Below are positions 46,073 through 54,230 of a stretch of DNA of 54,230 bases, piece after piece. The first letter of the stretch is position 1. Each line of letters starts with the position of its first letter. The stretch is from contig BFEA01001135.1 of assembly GCA_003427395.1 (NCBI GenBank), forward strand, positions 48,972 to 103,201, read 5' to 3'. The notes under the pieces are model-generated. The model saw only the letters and a list, made by a program, of their open reading frames with translations. It was not told the DNA's origin and searched no databases. Both the position numbers and the translations under genes were made by a program. Source of the DNA: Chara braunii (lineage: Eukaryota; Streptophyta; Charophyceae; Charales; Characeae).

Positions 46073-46815
46073 GATGCTGGGACGACACAGGCCGGTGCTG
46101 GAGCTTTTGCTCTGTGACCTAGGGGGAGCTTGAGGCCTGTGGAGTTATGCCGAGGGTGGAAGGCACAACCAGACCGTTCGACGTAGCCGACACCGGGGTA
46201 TCAACCCTGTAACCTGTGTTAGGGGCTTGCCGCTAAGGGAAATGTTGAGGGAGGAAGGCACTTCCTGTCCGTCAGAACTAGGTTGGTCAGTATTGGGGAA
46301 GGTTGTGGTGCCCTGTTACCTAGCAGAAGGGAGTATGAGATCAAGTGAGTTCTGGTACAAGGACTGAAAGCCTGGACCGACGTTCCGTCTGTTGAGGGGG
46401 GGAGTTTTGGATAGTAGGCAGTTTCAGTTTTGACCCCCCGCTCTCATATTTTTCCAAGCCTTTTCATATTTTTTTCTGAACTTTAGCCTATCTCATGAGG
46501 AAAGTCTTGAGAACGCCTTAGGATACTAGGCACCTCTTGCAACTCATTTTAGTTTTTTTTAATGCTGTTATATTCATGGATATGCGGTTTTTCGATGCCA
46601 GAACGATGCTGGCTGGAGCTGGGGGGTTGCCCTGTAACCTGTTGATAGCAGGAGCGTGAGGCTTGGTAGAGAGATCTGGGGATGCCTTGGGCCGGGCATT
46701 CCAAGGGAAAACCAAGGGTTGCTGTGGGTACGACGCTGGCCGGAGCTGGGGTGAGTTGTGTTGCCCTGTAACCTAGCAGGATGGGGGCATGAGGCCTGGG
46801 AAAGCTCAGCAGGGA
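46073..46815. repeat. Degenerate repeats of a GCTGG..GGAGCTGGGG module
   Basis: ACGATGCTGG/ACGACGCTGG, then CCGGAGCTGGGG, then TTGCCCTGTAACCTAGCAGG, then GCATGAGGCCTGGG recurs near 46073, 46605 and 46731, with a partial copy near 46297. Units are 90-130 bp and diverged. Confidence 0.6.
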
Positions 46816-46983
46816 ATAAGACAGTGTTAGAGAATTTTAGAATGTTGTATTGGGGATTCCAGGGGTTCTGAGCATTCAAAGGGCTTCTGTGGCATTCCGT
46901 TTTGACTTGGTAAGTGCTGCTTGAGTAGCCTAGCAATAGGTTAGCAGTTATCCATTGTATTTCAAATCATTTGTATAATTCTA

Positions 46984-47060
46984 TATGGAACGCCGGACTC
47001 GGTTCCCAACATTTAAAAAAAAAAGTTTTTTTTTTTTAACAAAACAACCGGGAACCGGGC
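46984..47060. repeat. Tail-to-tail inverted retroposon ends
   Basis: GGAACGCCGGACTCGGTTCCC followed by A10, then G, T12 and CCGGGAACCGGGCCCGGCGT forms a long hairpin. It looks like two short poly(A)-tailed ends fused head to head at their tails. Confidence 0.6.
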
Positions 47061-47442
47061 CCGGCGTATGCGTCTCGGGTGCATTTGACTTGACTCAGTT
47101 GAGATAAATACGTTATGTACGAAGGAATCGACCTCTTTTAGGACGGACGTAGCTGAAATCTACCGACATTCCGGAGTGTAGGAGATGGATAGCACGGAAG
47201 TGGGAGTGACGGGAATGAGGGTATTTGTTTGAGGGAGAAGAAAGGTGGCTACCCCCTGAGGATGGCAACGTGGCGGTTGCTGAAACGCGGCATCGGGGAC
47301 ACTGAACCTGAATTCGCGACAACGTTTCTATTTTACTATCATTGAGTTGACATCAGTGTACATATCTAGTGTCTATGATGTTGACTGCATGGGTTTACTC
47401 TGCTTACCTTTGTATCACATACTAAGTGTCTGTTCTCAGAAG

Positions 47443-47496
47443 TACCCTGCTCAGTCAATCCCCTGGCATCCAGGTAATCAATGCTGGCGGGGGAAG
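47443..47496 (+). mobile_element. SINE-like retroposon, head fragment
   Basis: It carries only CCTGCTCAGTCAATCCCCTGG and AATCAATGCTGGCGGG of the family head. Confidence 0.55.
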
Positions 47497-47642
47497 GCTT
47501 TTCCAAATGTTCCCAATGTTATAAATATGTTGTACATTTATTTTATTTTATTTATTTATTTATTTTTTTGGTGAAAGCCCCTGTGTAAGCCCTCCGTCCC
47601 GGCGGTGGTAAGAGAACCGTCCGAATTGAGGGCTTAACTATT

Positions 47643-47703
47643 GGGCTGCTCCATCTATTGGTGGGGAGCGGCACCTGCTGGAAACTGGGTCCAGCGTCCC
47701 ATT
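47643..47703 (-). mobile_element. SINE-like retroposon, body fragment, inverted
   Basis: GCTCCATCTATTGGTGGGGA, then CACCTGCTGGAAA, then GGTCCAGCGTCCC, the reverse complement of the family body. It lies about 150 bp after a same-family head on the opposite strand. Confidence 0.6.
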
Positions 47704-47897
47704 AAAAATAACATGGATCACGGGGATTGTTATCTGTTGTTTCTGTGGCTGTGGCCCTATCTGTTAACTACCCGGGGCTCTGATTGTCCCATGGAGCTGC
47801 CAGTTAAACCCAACCCGTCTAAGAGATTTCATATGGGTCGTTGGGCCCGGTTCCCGGCACGTGCTGCAAAGCACGAATCGATCGGAGCCCATTATTA

Positions 47898-47957
47898 AAA
47901 CAAAACAAAACAAAACAAAACAAAACAAAACAAAACAAAATAAAACAAAACAAAAAA
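47898..47957. repeat. (CAAAA)n microsatellite
   Basis: About eleven CAAAA units, one with TAAAA. Next to it, 47838-47870 reads GGGCCCGGTTCCCGGCACG-like, so this may be the expanded tail of the retroposon type seen at 46984. Confidence 0.9.
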
Positions 47958-47959
47958 GG

Positions 47960-48860
47960 GCCTCCAAGTGCATCCAGCGAGTGGAGCCCGTCCCCTGTGA
48001 AAGAGAACCACAATCATGTCCCGGTGCGAATCTACGAAAGGGAAAGAACACCCCCCAAAAAAACTTACAAAACATGTAACCCTAACAAAACTGGAAAAAA
48101 AAATCAGCAACTAATGCCTAAAATTACGAGTATTGTTTATTGCCTAAACCGGCAGAGTTGACAAAGTCACAACACAAATTCCTATCACAACTACATAAAG
48201 GCCCTACAAAATTCAACCAAGACAGCAACGAAAAATTTGTCAACCTAAATTCCTCGTAATTAACCTAAACAGAGCCCCACAGAAAGACCAATTAACGACA
48301 GAAATTCCTTAAGTCCTTGCAATAGACCTAAGCAGAACTCCAAAATAAACAATTAAAAATGAGATGTATTTACCATGAGACCATAAAAAAACCCTTGTGG
48401 CATGAAACAAACTATACACAAAAATCTTATGCTCGTCTACAATGACAGAGCAAAGCGAAGAAGTGCCCTATTTCGCAAGATAGCAGCGCTTTAAAAGATC
48501 TGCCGAAGCCGCTTCCTCAAAGCTTGACAAGACAACAGTCGTCGAAGGCATACGAATCCACCATAAGGCAAAGCATCACAATTCCCCTGGTCAACAGCGG
48601 ACCAAGCGGCGCCAAAGGAGGGTCGCCATTCGCCAATCAAGAGTCTCGCCAGTCTGATATGAGTATTCAACTCCGTTCATAAGAGGTCTTCATTCATGAC
48701 TGAGGCCCGTCTAAAAGGACGAGCCAAATGGCCAGAAACTCCTGTTCTGTAATACGATTTCCATATCTGAGACCAGACATCCAGAAAAGGTAAAAGTGGT
48801 AGACTCCCGGATTAAAGGATGTTTCAGAGACGGGTGGAGAGACGAGTGGTACAGGAATAA
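47960..48860. other. Non-coding stretch, nothing recognised
   Basis: AT-rich, with many scattered short direct repeats (for example CTAAACAGAGCCCCA and CTAAGCAGAACTCCA), but no gene or terminus that I can support. Confidence 0.4.
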
Positions 48861-48959
48861 CCTGCTCAGCCAATCCTCTGAATTCAGAGGGATCAATGCT
48901 GGCAGGTTTCTGTTTTTCCCAGTTCTTTCTCGATTTTTCTCAGGTGCTTTCTGTCTATA

Positions 48960-49407
48960 GGGGCTCGTTCGACACTCCTCGGGCGTGTAAAGTCCCCGAG
49001 GAATTGTTCGTTCCACCTATCCTCAGGGATGCAGTCGCGAAAAAAAAAGTGAAAATACTCTGAAGGAGATTCCTTGGGCTCTGAGGATTCCCCAGCCATT
49101 GCTTCCTTTTGCCCACGGGACCTCACGAGGTCCCTTGGGCAAAAGGAATCCGCGTTTCACAGAGAGGAGAGGGCACATGGGTAGAGAGACGTTACAACCG
49201 AGAATCTGGATCGTGGCGGCACCCTATTGGCTGAAGGCCTCAAACACATTTGATTTTTTTTTTCTTTTCTTTTTTCTTGTCTGGCATCGTTCGGACTCGG
49301 GCGATGTCCCCAAGGACAGGTGGAACAATGGCGGGAATTTCCTTGAAAACCCCCAAGGAAACTTCCTTCGGCCCCGAGGACGCCCCAAGGAGTGTCGAAC
49401 GAGCCCC
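48960..49407. mobile_element. 448-bp fold-back element (MITE-like, Harbinger-type ends)
   Basis: The left end GGGGCTCGTTCGACACTCCT is the inverted complement of the right end, and the similarity continues inward imperfectly (GTTCCACCT...CC). Ends and CCTTGG/CCAAGG subterminal motifs resemble the Harbinger right terminus at 2495-2533. A clear 3-bp duplication is not evident (ATA on the left, ATG on the right). It encodes nothing. It is probably a non-autonomous relative mobilised by that transposase family. Confidence 0.65.
49103..49148. repeat. Near-perfect 22-bp palindrome
   Basis: TTCCTTTTGCCCACGGGACC(TC) pairs with the following (GA)GGTCCCTTGGGCAAAAGGAA, with a two-base loop and one mismatch. 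It lies inside the fold-back element, left of its midpoint. Confidence 0.85.
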
Positions 49408-49894
49408 ATGGTCTACTTTAAGAAAAAATGATGTATAATTCAGGAGACGCTGGACCCAGTTTCCAGCAGGTGATGCTCCCCACCAATAGATGGAGCGGCC
49501 CACCAGACTAAGTCTCACCATTGGGATAGAGGCTTTGCACAAGGGCCTTTCTAAAATAAATTAAAAAACAAAGAAAAAAATAGACCAGCAACACCAATCA
49601 CGCCCTGATCTTGGTTACAATTAGGGCAATAGGCGAAGGCACACCAACACTCGAAATACTCATGTCACCATGCACAACACTTCACACCCACTCCTAGCAT
49701 GCAAACAGGCGTGCCAGACAAGTTTTTTGCCCAAAAGAATGAGCACGACCGCCGTAGGCCGCCGGGGCCAGCCAGGTTTGATAGCCATAGCCTGGGTGGA
49801 ATCCTAGCCCCAGTGCCAGCAACTTCGGGAGACAGCGCTGGGTTGCCTAGCGGAGCGCCGCCACGGTGTGCCTTCGCCGTATTTCTTCTTCTTC

Positions 49895-51790
49895 TTTTTT
49901 TTTTTTTTTTTTTTTTTTTTTGGCGAAGGATGCTTTATTATTATACAAAACTGGGAAGCAGGCCCGACGTCTCTTACAATCACCAACCCGGGGCCAGATT
50001 TAGATCCGGATTGCAGGAAATGTTCATCCTAAGTAATCACGCCAGCAATCACCAATCACGCCAACAACCTCCACAAGGTCTCCGAGCTACCCTACTCTTC
50101 TACAGTAACAGGCAGTAACCCATCCTACAACCAAACAGGTAGCAAACAAAACAAACAGCTATACAACTACAACCGGACAGCCACAACTAAACCGACATAG
50201 AGAAAGATAAGAAGAATGCAAAAGGAAAACGAGGAACAAAATGTCACAAAAAAGAAAGACGAAAAGTTCAAAAGTACAACTCCGGTACAGACTGCTGTTG
50301 CACAGAAACCTTGACCAGATCTGGAAACTGCATCCAATGAGAAAGGAAGAGATTCATTGGCTTAGTCCAGTATCCTTTGTTCAACACTTCGTGTGTCCAG
50401 TCTGTAGCAATAGCCAGGTCGATATTGTATTTGACCTCCGCTCTTATCATTTGGGCTAAGCCTTTCTTCCCTTTTGACTGCGGAGTTTTTTAGACTTCAA
50501 AGAGTCCAAAGCACGGCGCCTCGCAATGTATCCTCTGCATACCCCAGGGGTCCAATGGCTGTTTGCCGGTGAGACGCATTCCCCAGCAGGACGAAATCAT
50601 CTGACCATCTCGAGGCGGTCTGCAGCACTGGGACCGAAGCCCCTCGCCACCACTCCCAAAGAACCATAGACGACCGACAGTGGAGAAGCATGTGTTGGAG
50701 GTTCTCAATTCTTGTGCCTTCATACAGAACGCACAGTGGCGATGCTCTGGACGCTCTTCTGGCGCACCAACTTGCAGTCGGGAGCACTAGGTGCATAACT
50801 TGCCACAAAAAACTCACTTGTTTAACTATAGATAGGTCCATCAATAATTTCCAAAATCGCGGTAGTGAAGACACCAGACTCACTGCCGTGTCATGCACCA
50901 ACCGGAAGCAATCCACCTTCTGGCCACCTGCCATGCCACATCTATTTGGCGGCGAGTAAGTTGATATCCCAATCTTGTTGAGTATTGATAGAAGTTTAGT
51001 TTCCCAAGAGTGAGGGGATGCTCCCATGCCCAATCCCTTGGGTCAACTGGCAAAGTGTATGTCGGAAGTGAGATAGCAAATGGTCTGACCGAGTCCTTAT
51101 ATTCCAAGACACAGACCGGTACAAGCTGTGGCAACAAAGGGAGGGGGATCTGCTGATCCATTAAGGTCATCTCCTGTCCCAGAGACAGTTGTGCTCCTTG
51201 AGCCTCCCATGACGAAGATGTCACCACACCATCATCTGATATGTGATCAATTTTCCACAGACAGGCCGAAGGCCGATCGTGCGATTTTGTATACCAGGTG
51301 TCTTTGTTTAATGTAATACCAGCCTGCAGAGCTTACACCCACTCAGGTGGCATCGCATTACTCAGGGCTGCTAAATGAACGGCTTGGTGTCTAAGACCAA
51401 TAAGCTTTGGAGACCGTTGGTCAGCTGTTCTCCAGTGACCCATATCCAGGTCGCATGCATTACATACCGTCCCAACCCCTCTGGACATCCAAGAGTCACC
51501 AAATGCTGCCAAACTAAAACAGGCAAACGCGAGACCATTTTCTGCCAAGATCCTCGGGTTCTCAAACAGGGGTTGGGTGAAGTTGGGGGGGGGAGGGGGG
51601 CGGGGCCCAACTTCGTTGGCAATAAATAAGAAGACAGCCTTTCTTCGGAAACCCGAGCATAGTAGACGACAATGAAACCCCGCTGTAGCTCACAGTCGGT
51701 TCCCACTAGCGTTCGTGGGTGGCCAAAGGGATCTTTACGATAGGGGACATATGGGATGACAGGAGGGGCCAATGGAAAACTGAAGAACAA
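49895..51790 (-). pseudogene. Decayed LINE 3' half with zf-RVT domain
   Basis: Minus-strand frames over 51790-50497 give pieces of a non-LTR retrotransposon ORF2. The clearest is the C-terminal reverse-transcriptase zinc-binding domain: KQVSFLWQVMHLVLPTAS, then PLCVLYEG, then NLQHMLLHCRSSMVLWEWW, with the second Cys of the CxxC replaced by Tyr. Upstream pieces (SWQKMVSRLPVLVWQHLV, DWAWEHPLTLGKL) lie in shifted frames with stops. On the plus strand a T run at 49895-49921 would be the poly(A) tail of this minus-strand copy. No RT palm motif remains in the window, so it is 5'-truncated or decayed. Confidence 0.65.
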
Positions 51791-51855
51791 CTAAAAGACC
51801 AACTTAAATATGTCCAAAGGAGGACATAGAAACTTGAGTCCATCCAATTGGCGGG

Positions 51856-52429
51856 GTGGTGCGCTATGAGGTCCTCCACAGCCGAACAATGGCATGGAAA
51901 GTGGTGGAAAAAATGGATAACAAAATCTGCCTCCAAGCCTACCGTATAACCGACCAACAAGCCAGATGCGCCAGATTACTGAGGTCCGAGGAGGGCGATG
52001 TAACAGTTAACTGGGCCGGCCTAATAAAAATCCGGGTCCTCGATGAGCGTCATCAGGACAACAACAGCGCTACTCACGACGACATCTGAAATAGGCTCGT
52101 CAACTATATCTACATCAACAGCGTCAACCACGATGGCATCATCAACACCGACAATTCTTCAAACAACAACAACTGCGATTCTGACGATGACATCTGAAAC
52201 ACTTTCTACATCAACAGCGCCAACCGCGATGACATCATCTACACCAACAATCTTTCCAACGACAACAACAACGATCCTGACGATGACATCCGAGACATCC
52301 AGTACACTATCTACATGATCAGTGCCAACCACGATATCATCTACACCAACTATTTTTCCAACGACAACAACAGCGATCCTGACGATGACATCTAAAATAC
52401 AATCTTCAACCACGATTGGCTTGCCCACT
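51856..52429 (+). pseudogene. Decayed Asp/Asn-rich repeat protein gene
   Basis: The frame starts MVRYEVLHSRTMAWKVVEKM and continues as a helical domain (QARCARLLRSEEGDVTVNW). It then enters about three DNA repeats of 96-102 bp, translating as units like ANRDDIIYTNNLSNDNNN followed by DPDDDI. Units end GACATC then TGA (twice), CGA (once) or TAA. The CGA unit shows that the frame was once open and that the TGAs are probably CGA-to-TGA changes. The family is unknown. The other frames over the repeat (Thr/Ser-rich on plus, Val-rich on minus) are by-products. Confidence 0.45.
52060..52400. repeat. Tandem repeat, unit about 100 bp
   Basis: CTGACGATGACATC recurs near 52180, 52277 and 52379, with ACACCAAC, TTCCAACGACAACAAC and ATCATCTAC between. 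Confidence 0.8.
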
Positions 52430-53370
52430 TCGTTCTATACAATTGGCGTCCAACCAAGATCTGTTGATGGGCCAACTACTATGGTGAGGGCTATTCGGTT
52501 TCTTCCCGCCTTCTTGCATGAAAATTTTGTCGTGCATGAGATGATGCTGATATGGCTATGCGGTGAGGGGTGGAACGATGGCGAGTTTTTTCCGTGGGAT
52601 TCGGGAGGAAGATGAGAGGCTGCGGAGCGAGGGTTTAGGAGGCAGGGATGACTTCTTGGTTTGTTTTTTTTCCCTCCCTCCCCCTCTCTTTTTCATCTGT
52701 GTGGTTGTCGGCAGTTTGGTGAATTTTTTCTCTCTCATGGCACTTGATCTCAATCCATCTCCATCTAATGGGGCCAGATTCAATCCTTGGTCATCATTGG
52801 CTAGGGTTTGACTTGGTTTGATGGTCTTCACGTTTAGATTAGAATTTTTTTCAAACTACAGTGCTCCCCTTGGGTTTGTGTCTGTGTTAACTACTGTTGT
52901 TTAGGGGACGCTTGTCGCAATTACAAATGAACTACTATACCTTCTCGCCCTGTTATCAATCCTTTTGCCTTGTTCATATCTCCCCTACTCCTCACTGTGT
53001 AGAAGATGGAAGTAGGGATAATTGAGGAGTTTCGTAGGGCAGAGATTGATTCTGCACACAAACAGGGTTAATCCTTCCTCACTGGGGTAGCAATCAATGC
53101 CCCATCACAATGTTGTATTCGTGTTAGGCAGGGAAGCTGTCTCCAGGGGAGCAATGGCTGAGGCTCTTCCAGCCCTAATGGGAAGAGGCGTGCATACAAG
53201 TGTTGTAATCAATTTCATAATTGGAGCCTTGGGCACTGGGCCCTCGCTTTTCAAAAAAAAAAAAAAGAATCCAGGTCCTCAAAGGACCGGATCACACCTA
53301 TCACGCTTTCGAGCCGGCCACCCCCATCTGTGTACTCCCTTTCGATCCTGCTGATTGGGAATGGCCATAG
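52430..53370. other. Non-coding stretch, nothing firm
   Basis: Only short frames. A 14-base A run at 53253-53266 may end a small retroposon. CCAGGTCCTC and AAAGGACCGG beside it form a short palindrome. Confidence 0.4.
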
Positions 53371-53988
53371 ATGGGGGAGGCCAAGTCAAAAAAATTGTGG
53401 CAGTACACAGTCAAACAGGGCTACCGCATACTGCACACCAAACATCCAGTGACCCGAGTAATCCAAAACAGAGGGGAGAGGGACTCGGTGCTCCCCATGA
53501 TTGACTGGGGTGAACTCATGTGGGCACCTTATGCACAGATAATGCCTACGTCGCATAGAGCCCTCCAATGGCAAATTGTCTACCACTGCCTCCCTACTTC
53601 AGACTGGATCATATCCAGAATGCAGTTGGAGCAGAAATGGTTTTTCTCCCCCATTTGCAGATACTGCGACAGGTCTGCCCAACTCATGAGAGCCACAACG
53701 GAACACTGCCTCCTGGCCTGCCCGATGGCTGCCCAGATCTGGAGATGGTGGGACGCGGCCTGGAACGCGCTAACGGGCTCCCGGTACCCATGGGACCTGC
53801 CACTGCTCCTCGTTGGAAAACACACAGGCGATCCTCCCGCGTGGTCTTTGTACGAGACCAACCTGTTCCAAATAACGAGGTTGGAACTGCTCATGGTAGC
53901 CTGGAGGGCTGCTCACCCGAAAGACACACAAATGCCTTCAGTTTCATCCAGGCCAAGGAACACATGGCGGACTATCTGCACGTTATAA
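53371..53988 (+). CDS. LINE ORF2 C-terminal region with zf-RVT domain (partial)
   Basis: An uninterrupted 205-codon frame that matches the end of a non-LTR retrotransposon polyprotein. The segment LWQYTVKQGYRIL is the usual lead-in, followed by ALQWQIVYHCLPTSDWIISR. The zinc-binding core is ICRYCDRS...TEHCLLACPMAAQIWRWW (C96, C99, H112, C117). An unordered acidic/basic tail ends at TAA 53986-53988. The ATG is not the real start: the endonuclease and RT palm domains are absent, so this copy is 5'-truncated or rearranged near 53270-53370. A short 3' UTR and a poly(A) tail follow, as expected of a LINE inserted by target-primed reverse transcription. Confidence 0.75.
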   Translation: MGEAKSKKLWQYTVKQGYRILHTKHPVTRVIQNRGERDSVLPMIDWGELMWAPYAQIMPTSHRALQWQIVYHCLPTSDWIISRMQLEQKWFFSPICRYCDRSAQLMRATTEHCLLACPMAAQIWRWWDAAWNALTGSRYPWDLPLLLVGKHTGDPPAWSLYETNLFQITRLELLMVAWRAAHPKDTQMPSVSSRPRNTWRTICTL

Positions 53989-54064
53989 CCGAAGCGGCAT
54001 GGGACAGACTGATAAGCACAAAAAAGATAATTGAAGACGACCAGCTCCTCACAAGCATGATAAG

Positions 54065-54095
<31 letters not shown>

Positions 54096-54121
54096 AAACA
54101 AACAAACAAACAAACAAACAG
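53989..54121 (+). repeat. LINE 3' UTR, poly(A) tail and (AAAC)n
   Basis: 76 bases of 3' UTR are followed by about 29 A (54065-54093), then seven CAAA units. The tail fixes the orientation (+) and the 3' boundary. Confidence 0.85.
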
Positions 54122-54230
54122 AAAGCAGAGGAAGCCACAACTTGAACCCGATTCTCTAAACAATGACTGGGCCCTCGAAAGGCCTTGGCCGACATTGAAG
54201 ACTCCCAAATTAAATGGAAGCACTGGAGAA

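Larger units (their letters stand above)
48862..49495 (+). mobile_element. SINE-like copy split by a fold-back element
   Basis: A family head (CCTGCTCAGCCAATCC ... AATGCTGGCAGG-like, 48863-48907) and a family body (GAGACGCTGGACCC ... CAATAGATGGAGC, 49443-49495) flank the element at 48960-49407. Removing that element leaves a spacing near that of intact copies. Confidence 0.55.

Noticed and set aside
52159-52428. Val-rich minus-strand repeat protein
   Set aside because: It is the antisense of the Asp/Asn-rich repeat. The plus-strand frame has a non-repetitive start and explains the CGA/TGA pattern.

Overview
The window is eukaryotic, intergenic and built almost entirely from mobile elements and their remains. 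I see no host housekeeping gene, rRNA or CRISPR array. Eukaryotic signs are poly(A)-tailed retroposons, long microsatellites (ATT, AT, GT, CAAAA, AAAC), splice-site-like sequences, Kozak-type starts, and families found only in eukaryotes: PIF/Harbinger, LINE with zf-RVT, and Ty3/gypsy. A repeat-rich green-lineage genome such as a charophyte alga would fit, but the sequence does not prove the host.

The central object is one very large Ty3/gypsy-type LTR retrotransposon at about 4229-42455 (38.2 kb, + strand). Its two LTRs are about 12.6-12.7 kb each. They start with TG, the same CAGCGC motif lies just outside both ends, and a primer-binding-site-like sequence follows the 5' LTR. A diverged paralog of the empty target site lies in the right flank. 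The 12.8 kb internal region reads: leader with a candidate splice donor; a small basic ORF (A); two tandem paralogous ORFs of unknown function (B and C); gag with a CCHC knuckle; aspartic protease; reverse transcriptase; RNase H; integrase with HHCC, DDE and GPF motifs; and then a second complete gag-like gene (capsid-like, coiled coil, CCHC-like) between integrase and the 3' LTR. ORFs B and C, gag1 and gag2 are each preceded by an acceptor-like YAG a short way upstream of an ATG, which suggests spliced subgenomic RNAs. This copy is dead: many stops and frameshifts, and YIND in place of the RT YxDD motif. Where the original codon can be guessed, the lesions are C-to-T or G-to-A.

The LTRs are themselves modular, with repeated segments carrying (ATT)n tracts and a tandem array of about 165-bp units. 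Two long blocks are identical between the LTRs, including identical N positions, while other parts differ by about 4%. That points to assembly copying or gene conversion.

The left flank (1-4228) holds the right part of a PIF/Harbinger transposon with an intact-looking transposase, a minisatellite and SINE-like poly(A) repeats. The right flank (42456-54230) holds more copies of the SINE-like family, an Asn/Asp-rich broken gene, a 448-bp fold-back element whose ends resemble those of the Harbinger element, a decayed minus-strand LINE, a decayed gene with about 100-bp repeats, and the 3' end of a plus-strand LINE with its poly(A) tail. Several joins marked by a single N are flanked by exact 80-95 bp duplications and look like scaffold artefacts.
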